From JAJYTL01 sp046705265 (GTDB lineage Bacteria > Pseudomonadota > Alphaproteobacteria > Ferrovibrionales > Ferrovibrionaceae): DNA of 14,904 bases. Within the stretch, counting starts at the first letter, position 1. Every line of letters starts with the position of its first letter. The stretch is from assembly GCA_046705265.1 (NCBI GenBank), contig JBJKQL010000143.1:1-14904 (forward strand), read 5' to 3'. Made by a program: the position numbers and the translations under genes. Below are positions 1-6,249 of the stretch, piece after piece. The notes beneath the pieces are model-generated. The model made no database searches. It saw nothing but the letters and a program-made list of their open reading frames with translations, and was not told where the DNA came from.

Positions 1-1
1 G

Positions 2-574
2 CGCCAATCACTGGCGTTTTCCCTGGCAACTGCCGGGCTCGCGGTCAGAGTATACGATTCGGCCACTGCGTTTCTTGGTGGGCTTGAGAGCTTGCAGCCC
101 GGCTGCATCGTCACCGACGTGCGTATGCCGGGAATCGACGGGCTGGAATTTCAACGCCGCCTGAACGCGCTCAAGGTCGATCTTCCGGTGATCGTGATGA
201 CCGGCCATGGCGATGTAACCATTGCCGTCGAAGCGATGAAGGCGGGAGCGATCGATTTCATCGAGAAGCCGTTTGATGACGAGGTGCTGATAGCTGCCAT
301 CCGGCTGGCGCTTGACCGCTACGACAGGACCGAGCACCAGAAGCATGAACTCCAGGAGATTCACGAGAAGCTCAATGCGCTCACCCCGCGCGAGCGGCAA
401 GTCCTGGACGGGCTTCTCGCGGGCCTGCCCAACAAGACGATCGCCTATGATCTCAACTTGAGCCCTCGGACCGTCGAGGTTCATCGCGCCAACGTGATGA
501 TCAAGATGGGCGCCTCCAGCCTCTCGAGCCTGGTCCGCATGGCGATCCTGGCAAACGCCCTCCCCGGCACCTGA
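2..574 (+). CDS. fixJ: FixJ-type two-component response regulator, 5' end cut off by the window
   Basis: A DNA-binding response regulator of the FixJ/NarL class, normally phosphorylated by an oxygen- or redox-sensing kinase such as FixL. The frame is open from base 2, and 190 residues are visible. FixJ proteins are about 200 residues, so roughly the first 13, including the acidic pocket, lie outside the window. The receiver has the phospho-acceptor Asp in IVTDVRMPG (Asp codon 116-118), the Thr in VIVMTGHGD and the Lys in FIEKPF. The block GHGDVTIAVEAMKAGAIDF is a FixJ-subfamily signature. A LuxR helix-turn-helix covers visible residues 127-183 (LTPRERQVLDGLLAG through TVEVHRANVMIKM). A kinase gene such as fixL is likely just upstream but is not visible. 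The FixJ subfamily is clear; the exact orthologue is less sure, because NodW- and TtrR-type regulators look similar. Confidence 0.88.
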   Translation, partial: RQSLAFSLATAGLAVRVYDSATAFLGGLESLQPGCIVTDVRMPGIDGLEFQRRLNALKVDLPVIVMTGHGDVTIAVEAMKAGAIDFIEKPFDDEVLIAAIRLALDRYDRTEHQKHELQEIHEKLNALTPRERQVLDGLLAGLPNKTIAYDLNLSPRTVEVHRANVMIKMGASSLSSLVRMAILANALPGT

Positions 575-578
575 GGTC

Positions 579-594
579 CTTGCCGTGCGGCAAG
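579..594 (+). terminator. Hairpin just after the fixJ-like stop codon, possible terminator
   Basis: CTTGCCG, a 2-base loop and CGGCAAG form a perfect inverted repeat four bases after the stop codon. In practice the inner pair must open to make a loop. No T-run follows, so a classical intrinsic terminator is not demonstrated. Confidence 0.25.
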
Positions 595-646
595 ACCCCG
601 ACCGCTTCGATCTCCCGCCGAATCCCTGATTTCTCGTGCGATGGCT

Positions 647-660
647 TTGCGCTAGATCAA
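647..660 (+). promoter_or_regulatory. Candidate FixK/FNR box upstream of the stand-alone receiver gene
   Basis: The sequence TTGCG-CTAG-ATCAA keeps one perfect FixK/FNR half-site (ATCAA) and the TTG core of the other. For a class II promoter with the box centred at -41.5, the -10 element would fall at 683-688. CATGGT is there, a weak match. The box lies 83 bases before the start codon at 744. The site is seen directly; its use by FixK is inference, supported by three perfect boxes elsewhere in the window. Confidence 0.5.
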
Positions 661-743
661 GGCCTGCGTTGGCGATCCGTGTCATGGTTTGGTCATTCTG
701 AAAGATGTGAGCGGCGATTTAAAATGGGCCGGATGACCGATTG

Positions 744-1121
744 ATGACCGCTGCCCGCAATCTCGTCATGGTCGTCGACGATGATGCGCCAGTACGCGAG
801 TCGCTCAAATTCTCCTTGGAACTCGAGGGGTTGGCGGTGCACGCTTGCGCCAGCGGCGTGGAATTCCTGAGCCATCCCCATCTTCTTTGTGTCGGGTGCC
901 TCGTCCTCGACGGCGAGATGCCGGACATGGACGGCTTCCAGGTGCTCGAACAGCTGGCCATGCAGAAACTACAAATCCCGGTCATTCTGATGACGGTTCA
1001 CGCGACCCCAAAGACCTGCCAGCGCGCCGCCCGCGCCGGTGTCCGCTATGTCCTGGAAAAGCCATTTCTCGACAATGCCCTGGCGGATGCCGTTCGAGAT
1101 CTGCTGATGGAATCCTGCTGA
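744..1121 (+). CDS. Stand-alone receiver-domain response regulator (FixJ/CheY-like, no output domain)
   Basis: A single receiver domain of 125 residues with nothing after it. The phosphorylation site is intact: acidic pair Asp12-Asp13 in VVDDDAPVR, acceptor Asp56 in LVLDGEMPD, Thr84 in ILMTVHA, and Lys106-Pro107 in VLEKPF. Receiver sequences of this kind resemble the N-terminal half of FixJ. Stand-alone versions usually act as phosphate sinks or signal by protein-protein contact, as in FixL-FixJ-type relays with extra receivers. I chose ATG 744 over TTG 741, which precedes it in frame; neither has a strong ribosome binding site. The gene lies 169 bases after the fixJ-like gene on the same strand, behind its own candidate FixK box. 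A short hybrid-kinase fragment is an alternative, but start, stop and length fit a complete receiver. Confidence 0.85.
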   Translation: MTAARNLVMVVDDDAPVRESLKFSLELEGLAVHACASGVEFLSHPHLLCVGCLVLDGEMPDMDGFQVLEQLAMQKLQIPVILMTVHATPKTCQRAARAGVRYVLEKPFLDNALADAVRDLLMESC

Positions 1122-1262
1122 ACGCCCAATCGCTGCTTCGGCAAGACGGACGGTGGTACGGTCTCCCGGTGAAGAAATCCGATTCTCCCGGCCTACTTCG
1201 GCGGGCCCCGGCGAGGCAAAAGGCCGCGGCCTGCCCGCCGCGCGATGAGGCGCGGAGACCGT

Positions 1263-1284
1263 CCCTACGTAATAATCCGTAGGG
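1263..1284. promoter_or_regulatory. Palindromic operator candidate upstream of the fixK-like gene
   Basis: CCCTACG and CGTAGGG form a perfect 7-base inverted repeat around an 8-base AT-rich spacer, TAATAATC. The site lies 60-90 bases before the fixK-like start and is the only such palindrome I found in the window. Dyad symmetry of this size suits a dimeric LuxR-type regulator, and fixK genes are classically activated by phosphorylated FixJ. Assigning it to the FixJ-like protein encoded upstream is inference. It could instead form an RNA hairpin. Confidence 0.45.
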
Positions 1285-1355
1285 CCAAACCCAATACTGC
1301 GGCGTCGCCATGAGGGGTAGACAACAAGGGTGTTTCTTCTGCCATGGAGATGACG

Positions 1356-2063
1356 ATGTCGACACAGCTTGCTTTTTCGGCCCCACGCGCTGCGGCAGCG
1401 GCGCCCGTGATCTTCGGGCAGACCCCATGGACGAAGGAAACCGCCAACCAAATACGGGGGCGGGAAAGCGCCACCGCCGCCGCACCGACGCATCACTTCC
1501 GGCAGGATCAACAGATTTACGGCGAGGGCGATAGCAGCGGGCTCTTCTTCAAGGTGGTCACGGGCGTGGTGCGGACCTGCAAGTTCCTCGGCAATGGTCG
1601 GCGCCAGATCGATGCCTTCTACCTGCCGGGTGATGTGTTCGGCTTCGAGGCCGGCCAGGTGCATGCCTTCTCCGCCGAGGCGGTATGCGATTGCACGGTG
1701 GTCGCCTACCGTCGCCATGGCGTCGAATCCCTGGTGGGACGGGACGAGGGGCTGTCGCATCAGATGCTGTCCTACGCCATGGACAGCCTGGCGCGGGCGC
1801 AGGAGCATGCGCTGATGCTGGGGCGCAAAAGCGCGGCCGAGAAGCTCGCAGCTTTTCTCCTCGAATGGGCCGAGCATTCGGCGGAGAGCGAGGTAGTCAG
1901 CCTGGCGATGGCCCGTCAGGACATCGCCGATTATCTCGGGCTGACCATCGAGACCGTATCGCGGACACTTTCGCAGCTCGAGCGGGACGGCGTCATAGAG
2001 CTGCCGACGACGCGGCGCATCCGATTGAAGAACCTGACCGTGCTCGAAGAACTCAACGCCTAG
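1356..2063 (+). CDS. fixK: FixK-like Crp/Fnr-family transcriptional regulator
   Basis: A 235-residue Crp/Fnr regulator. The cyclic-nucleotide-binding-like beta-roll spans about 45-130 (FFKVVTGVVRTCKFLGNGRR, then FYLPGDVFGFEAG), followed by a dimerisation helix and a winged helix-turn-helix at about 160-230. The recognition helix reads TIETVSRTLSQL. Glu199, Ser202 and Arg203 match the FNR residues that read TTGAT half-sites, in line with the boxes in this window. The N-terminal cysteine cluster of FNR is absent; the only cysteines are at 75, 111 and 113. The protein is therefore FixK-like and probably not a direct iron-sulfur oxygen sensor. I prefer ATG 1356 because GGAG at 1346-1349 is well spaced from it; in-frame ATGs at 1344 and 1350 are alternatives. 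The gene follows the FixJ-like and receiver genes and a palindromic operator candidate. Confidence 0.88.
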   Translation: MSTQLAFSAPRAAAAAPVIFGQTPWTKETANQIRGRESATAAAPTHHFRQDQQIYGEGDSSGLFFKVVTGVVRTCKFLGNGRRQIDAFYLPGDVFGFEAGQVHAFSAEAVCDCTVVAYRRHGVESLVGRDEGLSHQMLSYAMDSLARAQEHALMLGRKSAAEKLAAFLLEWAEHSAESEVVSLAMARQDIADYLGLTIETVSRTLSQLERDGVIELPTTRRIRLKNLTVLEELNA

Positions 2064-2203
2064 GATCGTGGTTTCGAAGCTCGCGATCTCGTGGGGTCAG
2101 ATTCGAGGGTCAGATCATTCCGATCTCGGCGACGTGAAGCGGATTCGCGTCCGATGGGCCCGGGGCAGAGCGGGATTTCGTTTTTCAGATCGGATGACAG
2201 CGA

Positions 2204-2219
2204 TTCGCTCGGAAGCGAA
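2204..2219. terminator. Hairpin between convergent genes, possible bidirectional terminator
   Basis: TTCGCT, loop CGGA and AGCGAA form a perfect 6-base stem between the fixK-like stop at 2063 and the phaB stop at 2248, which converge. The position suits a shared terminator, but neither strand carries a clear T-run directly after the stem. Confidence 0.3.
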
Positions 2220-2247
2220 CTTCCTCTAAGCGGCGACGCCTCCGCCG

Positions 2248-2973
2248 TCACACCATATATTGGCCACCGTTCGCGGTGATCGTCGCTCCGGTAATGAAGC
2301 CGGCGTCGTCGCCGGCGAGAAAGCGGACGATTTTCGCGACCTCATCCGCATGGCCGAGTCGCCCGATCGGAATTTGCGCGACGATCTTGTTCAAGACTTC
2401 CGGCGGCACTGCGGCGACCATGTCAGTTAGGATATAGCCCGGCGCCACCGCGTTGACGGTGATGCCCTTGGCGGCGGATTCGAGCGCGAGGGCCTTGGTG
2501 AAGCCAAGGATTCCGGCTTTCGCCGCGGCGTAGTTGGTCTGGCCGAGTTGCCCCTTCTGGCCGTTGATCGAGGAAACGTTGATGATGCGGCCGAATCCGC
2601 CCTCGCGCATGCCGCCGATCACCGCGCGGCTCATGTTGAAGCAGGAGGTCAAATCCGCCGCGATGACCTGGCTCCACTGCTCCGGCGACATTTTGTGCAG
2701 CATCGCGTCGCGTGTGACGCCGGCATTGTTGACCAGCACCTCCGTCGGCCCCTGAAGCGCCTTTTCGACCGCCCGAACGCCGGCTTCGCACGCCGCGTAA
2801 TCAGCGACATCCCAGCGAAACACCGGAATTCCCGTCTCATCGTGAAAGGCCTTGGCGGCTGCATCGTTACCGACATAGGTCACGGCGACGCGGTTGCCCT
2901 CTTCCGCTAAGCAGCGCGCAATGGCGGCGCCGATGCCCCGGGTTCCACCGGTCACGATTGCCAATCTTGCCAT
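2248..2973 (-). CDS. phaB: Acetoacetyl-CoA reductase (PhaB/PhbB)
   Basis: A short-chain dehydrogenase of 241 residues, the usual PhaB length. It reduces acetoacetyl-CoA to (R)-3-hydroxybutyryl-CoA, the PHB monomer precursor. The Rossmann motif TGGTRGIG is at 8-15, NNAG at 82-85, and the catalytic residues are Ser135, Tyr148 and Lys152 in INVSSINGQKGQLGQTNYAA and what follows. The block SSINGQKGQLGQTNY and the ending GGQYM are typical of PhaB rather than FabG. The start at 2973 is set by GGAGGAGAGG a few bases upstream; an in-frame extension to 3072 lacks a comparable site. It lies 161 bases after the reductase-patatin gene on the same strand, with a perfect FixK box overlapping that gene's stop, so it may have its own low-oxygen promoter. 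No thiolase (phaA) is present in the window. Confidence 0.92.
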   Translation of the reverse strand: MARLAIVTGGTRGIGAAIARCLAEEGNRVAVTYVGNDAAAKAFHDETGIPVFRWDVADYAACEAGVRAVEKALQGPTEVLVNNAGVTRDAMLHKMSPEQWSQVIAADLTSCFNMSRAVIGGMREGGFGRIINVSSINGQKGQLGQTNYAAAKAGILGFTKALALESAAKGITVNAVAPGYILTDMVAAVPPEVLNKIVAQIPIGRLGHADEVAKIVRFLAGDDAGFITGATITANGGQYMV

Positions 2974-3124
2974 TCGACCTCTCCTCCGCGACCCCATAGC
3001 CATCGATGGCCGCGGCGAGACCGGCGATGGCACATCCGCGCTCCGGGCGAACGGCTCCGGTCGCCCGGTCATCCCGAAATTTCATTCGGCAACGCGATAT
3101 TCGGCTGTTGGAAACGTCGACCCC

Positions 3125-3138
3125 TTGATCAGGATCAA
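3125..3138 (-). promoter_or_regulatory. Perfect FixK/FNR box upstream of phaB
   Basis: TTGAT-CAGG-ATCAA matches the FixK/FNR consensus at all ten specified bases. It overlaps the stop codon (3135-3137) of the upstream reductase-patatin gene. For class II geometry on the - strand, the -10 would be at 3102-3097, which reads GAATAT. This would give phaB a leader of about 117 bases. The box is seen directly; its activity is inferred. Confidence 0.75.
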
Positions 3139-5489
3139 CGCCGCGCTCGGTTTTGCTGCTTTTCGCGGCCAGCGGCCGGCGACTCGCCCGCTTCGGCCGC
3201 CGTGCCGGCCGCGGTCTCTGTCCCGCGCCGCGCACGGAGATGTTTCCGGGCGGTTTCATAGCCGTGCTGTTTATGGCGGGCAATGGTCTCCGCCAAGAAA
3301 TCGTAATCGGTCGCGGGCGGCTCGGCGCCGTGCGGCTCACGCACGATGCGGATGATCGAGGTCTCCGCGCCACGGCCCATGAGATGGATGTAGCGAGGAT
3401 GCTCCTTCAAGCGTTCCGCGGTTCCGGGCTCCACCGAGAGCATGATCTCGGCGACCAGCGCCTGATAATCATGCACAAGTTCACGGATTTCCGCCTCGCT
3501 TCGGATGCGCTCACCATAAATGATCTCGTCACGGCGCGTAACTACTTCCGCCAGATTGCGCGGCAGGCGCCGCCGTCCGGGAAACAGGTCGACGATCACC
3601 ACATCCTTGTTCTCGATACCGGAAGTCAAAAGGACGTGCTCGAGCGGCGAGTTGGAAATGATGCCGCCGTCCCAATAGTGGCGGCCGTCGATCGTGGTCC
3701 AGCGAAATATCGGCGGCAAGCTGCAGCTCGCGATGATGTGCTCTGGCGTGAGCCGATCGACCTTTGTGTCGAAAAACTTAAGCTTGCCGAGCTCAACGTC
3801 GACGGCGCCGACGAAAAGCCGCACGGGGCTAGAGCCGAGACGCGAAAAGTCGACGTATTTCTCCAGCAATTCCTTGAGCGGCGACGCGTCGTAGAGGCTC
3901 GTCCACTGAGAGGGCAGTTCCTCGCCGCGGATCGGCGGCGATAGCCAGCGCGGCCGGAAGAACGCCGGCACGCCGAACGCCATGGCACGCCAGACGGCAA
4001 GTCCGGTATCGAGATAGGATGGCGCCATCGGCGCGTTGTCGAGGGAAAGGTCGTTCCAGAACGCGTCGAGGGCCTGGAAGGCGTGGCGCGGATTGGCCGC
4101 AGCGATGACGCCGTTTAGGGCACCGACCGAGATGCCGCCGATAACGCTGGGGTAGATACCGTCTTCTTCCATGGCACGGATAACGCCGCATTCGAAAGCG
4201 CCAAGAGCGCCACCGCCTTGCAGGATCAAAATCGTCGCCCGCGCGAGCGGGGCGAGATCGGCCGCGCGGTCGGCCAGCCTGGCCTTGGCCTTGCTGACAT
4301 CGGTGCGCTGGCGGATCAACGTTTCCACCATGCGGGTCTCCTCGGCCGGCCGGCCGGTCGAAAACACGCCGATAACGCGGTTGTCACGAATGTAGAATTC
4401 AGCGAAATCGGCGGCATCGAGATCGCCGCGCCCGATGACCAGATCGGCGTCCTCGCTCTTGCCGAGAAAGGTGAAGCTGAAGTCAAGAAAGTCGCAGAAG
4501 TAATGGAGGACGTCGTCATAGGGAACGCGACGTCCGAGCATGTTCTGAGCGGCCACCCGTCCCTGGTTGCGAGCGTTGTCCCAATGCGCGCTGCGCTGGC
4601 GGCTGCCGTCACGATCGATATAACTCGCAATATCGCCGGCGGCGAAGATATTGGGTTGATTGCTGCGAAGAAAGGTATCGACAAGGATGCCGTCGTCAAG
4701 CGCGATGCCAGACCCACCGAGAAAGCCAAGCTCCGGCGCGACACCAATAGCAAGAACGATGGCATCACACGCAAGCGCATCGCCGGCAGTCGTCACCACT
4801 TCTGCGACATAGTCTCCGCCGTGGAATGCTGTGACGGATTGACGCAACCGCACGTCAATGCCGTGCTTCGCGCAGCGGTCGAGAAAGAATGCGGAAAGAC
4901 GCCGCGAATGGATTCTCGGAAATACGGTCTCCGCCTGATCGACGAGGGTGACGGCGAGACCCAATCGGGAAAACGACGTCGCGGCCTCCATAGCAACGAA
5001 GCTCGAGCCGAGGATGACGATCCGGCGCCGCCCAAGGACGAATTCCCGGATTCGCGCCACATCGCGCAGGGTATGAAGGCAAAAGATGCCTTGAAGCCCG
5101 GCCCCGGGCACGTCGAGGCGGCGCGGCTCCGCTCCGGTCGCGATGAGAAGCTTGCCGTAATGATATTGGCGGCCGCGCTGATCGATGACGAGATGCCGCG
5201 CGGGATGCAGGGAACGGCCGATCGTATCGAGACGGACGTCGATCCTGTCGTCGAGGTAATCCTGGGGCGGGCGGACGAGTGCCTGATCCGGCGCCAGATC
5301 GCCGGCCAAGACATGGCTGGTGAGATCCGGGCGATTGTAGGGATAATCGGATTCGGCGCACAGCATCGTGATCGAGCCGGTGGCGCCCTCATCGCGCAGA
5401 GTCTGCGCCGCGGTCGCCGCCGCAATGCCGCCACCGATGAGGAGGAAATCCGCGTGAATCCGGCCTGTCGACGTCTCGCTCGAAGTCAT
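3135..5489 (-). CDS. FAD-dependent ferredoxin-reductase-like domain fused to a patatin-like phospholipase
   Basis: One uninterrupted 784-residue frame with two enzymes. Residues 1-395 are a pyridine-nucleotide-disulfide oxidoreductase: FAD motif LLIGGGIAA at 17-24, NAD(P) motif ILGSSFVAMEAA at 159-170, and second FAD motif FAAGDIA at 282-288. The GSSFxxMEAA form resembles AIF/AIFM3- and rubredoxin/ferredoxin-reductase-like enzymes. No redox-active CxxC is seen. After a linker, residues 418-755 are a patatin hydrolase: oxyanion loop QGGGALGAF at 424-432, nucleophile Ser454 in GISVG, and Asp607 in WDGG. The tail with HGYETARKH resembles the DUF3734 extension of patatin-like proteins found next to hydroxybutyrate dehydrogenase genes. 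The last 30 residues are low-complexity Ala/Glu/Arg. It follows the phasin-like gene by 43 bases, suggesting co-transcription and a role at the PHB granule or a membrane. The start at 5489 lacks a strong ribosome binding site. The substrate is unknown. Confidence 0.87.
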   Translation of the reverse strand: MTSSETSTGRIHADFLLIGGGIAAATAAQTLRDEGATGSITMLCAESDYPYNRPDLTSHVLAGDLAPDQALVRPPQDYLDDRIDVRLDTIGRSLHPARHLVIDQRGRQYHYGKLLIATGAEPRRLDVPGAGLQGIFCLHTLRDVARIREFVLGRRRIVILGSSFVAMEAATSFSRLGLAVTLVDQAETVFPRIHSRRLSAFFLDRCAKHGIDVRLRQSVTAFHGGDYVAEVVTTAGDALACDAIVLAIGVAPELGFLGGSGIALDDGILVDTFLRSNQPNIFAAGDIASYIDRDGSRQRSAHWDNARNQGRVAAQNMLGRRVPYDDVLHYFCDFLDFSFTFLGKSEDADLVIGRGDLDAADFAEFYIRDNRVIGVFSTGRPAEETRMVETLIRQRTDVSKAKARLADRAADLAPLARATILILQGGGALGAFECGVIRAMEEDGIYPSVIGGISVGALNGVIAAANPRHAFQALDAFWNDLSLDNAPMAPSYLDTGLAVWRAMAFGVPAFFRPRWLSPPIRGEELPSQWTSLYDASPLKELLEKYVDFSRLGSSPVRLFVGAVDVELGKLKFFDTKVDRLTPEHIIASCSLPPIFRWTTIDGRHYWDGGIISNSPLEHVLLTSGIENKDVVIVDLFPGRRRLPRNLAEVVTRRDEIIYGERIRSEAEIRELVHDYQALVAEIMLSVEPGTAERLKEHPRYIHLMGRGAETSIIRIVREPHGAEPPATDYDFLAETIARHKQHGYETARKHLRARRGTETAAGTAAEAGESPAAGREKQQNRARR

Positions 5490-5532
5490 TTACACCGCGA
5501 TCTGATGCACCGCCGAGCGGACGCCCCGCATC

Positions 5533-5958
5533 CTAGCTCGGACCGGTTTGCTGGAACCGCACCGCCGCCTGAAACGGCTTTTGTGCCAACCGGAACCCCT
5601 CGGTGTAGAACTCGAAAAGCTGCCAACCATAGCCCCTGACGGCGTCATTGACATGGCGCATGTGAGCGATCACGCGCTCGCTTTCCTCGTGCCATTGATC
5701 CCATTGGGCGGCAAGCGCGGCCGCCGGATCGTCACCGAGCCGGATTGGAACAAAAGCCTTGGCGGCTTGCTCCGTCTCGACCCGAAGAAGCTCGCTTTGA
5801 CTCTCCCAGATTGCCCTGGCGGTGTCGAGCAGTAGGTCGTTGGCGCGGGCAAGGAGCGCGGCGCCTTCCGCCTGGGTCTCGGCAAGATGGGTGGGGAACA
5901 GGAGTTCGGCCTTGGCCGTCTTGGCTCCGGTCGCTCTGTCATTTGCTGCCTCGGGCAT
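5533..5958 (-). CDS. Phasin-like PHB granule-associated protein
   Basis: A 141-residue, helix-rich, Ala/Glu/Gln-rich protein without cysteine or a signal peptide. The core (residues about 20-130) reads as amphipathic helix, for example LLARANDLLLDTARAIWE and AAQWDQWHEESERVIAHM, which fits the phasin family that coats PHB granules. The start at 5958 is fixed by AGGAGG just upstream. An open frame reaching further upstream (to 6603) runs antisense through phaC and is not credible. It is divergent from phaC across a 291-base region holding a perfect FixK box, and it precedes the reductase-patatin gene by 43 bases. The phasin assignment rests on composition, size and context; sequence motifs in this family are weak. 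Confidence 0.72.
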   Translation of the reverse strand: MPEAANDRATGAKTAKAELLFPTHLAETQAEGAALLARANDLLLDTARAIWESQSELLRVETEQAAKAFVPIRLGDDPAAALAAQWDQWHEESERVIAHMRHVNDAVRGYGWQLFEFYTEGFRLAQKPFQAAVRFQQTGPS

Positions 5959-6249
5959 GCTGCCCTCCTGAAAAAGATGCCGAATGAGGCGTTGCGCGAC
6001 ATCCATGCCGCGGCATCGCCCGATTGATAGCAAGTCTCTCACGCAGGGTCGGAGCTGCGGGTTGATCTCGATCAAGGCGACCGCGTGATCGATCGGGCAT
6101 AGAAGAGGCCGGATTGACATGGGGCGCCATCGACTGGCCGGCAATCGGCAACGCCTTGGTGCCGCAGCCATCGTCACGCCGGACGGCGTGAAAATCTCAG
6201 AGGCGCCATGGCTACGCCTTAGCCGCCTTGTCATATTCTGGAGATCTCG
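5959..6249. promoter_or_regulatory. Divergent promoter region between phasin-like gene and phaC
   Basis: This 291-base region has no credible gene. It holds one perfect FixK box at 6062-6075, which could serve both directions. Towards phaC, CATAGA at 6098-6103 is exactly where a class II -10 element should be, and GGAG sits six bases before the phaC ATG. Towards the phasin gene, TATCAA (- strand, about 6029-6024) is a -10-like sequence that would put the box further upstream, near -50. Confidence 0.6.
6062..6075. promoter_or_regulatory. Perfect FixK/FNR box in the phasin/phaC divergent promoter
   Basis: TTGAT-CTCG-ATCAA matches the FixK/FNR consensus at all ten specified bases. The centre is 110 bases from the phasin start and about 181 bases from the phaC start. 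The spacing to CATAGA (6098-6103) fits FNR-type class II activation of the phaC operon. Regulation by the FixK-like protein in this window is inferred. Confidence 0.78.

Noticed and set aside
969..1877. 302-codon - strand open frame spanning the receiver end, the intergenic region and the fixK-like gene
   Set aside because: It overlaps two well-supported + strand genes and has low-complexity, motif-free sequence.
4656..4669. TTGAT-TGCT-GCGAA as another FixK box
   Set aside because: The second half-site fails the consensus, and the site lies deep inside the reductase domain, far from any start.
4218..5639. 473-codon + strand open frame opposite the reductase-patatin gene
   Set aside because: The - strand frame carries complete FAD, NAD and patatin motifs; the + strand product has none.
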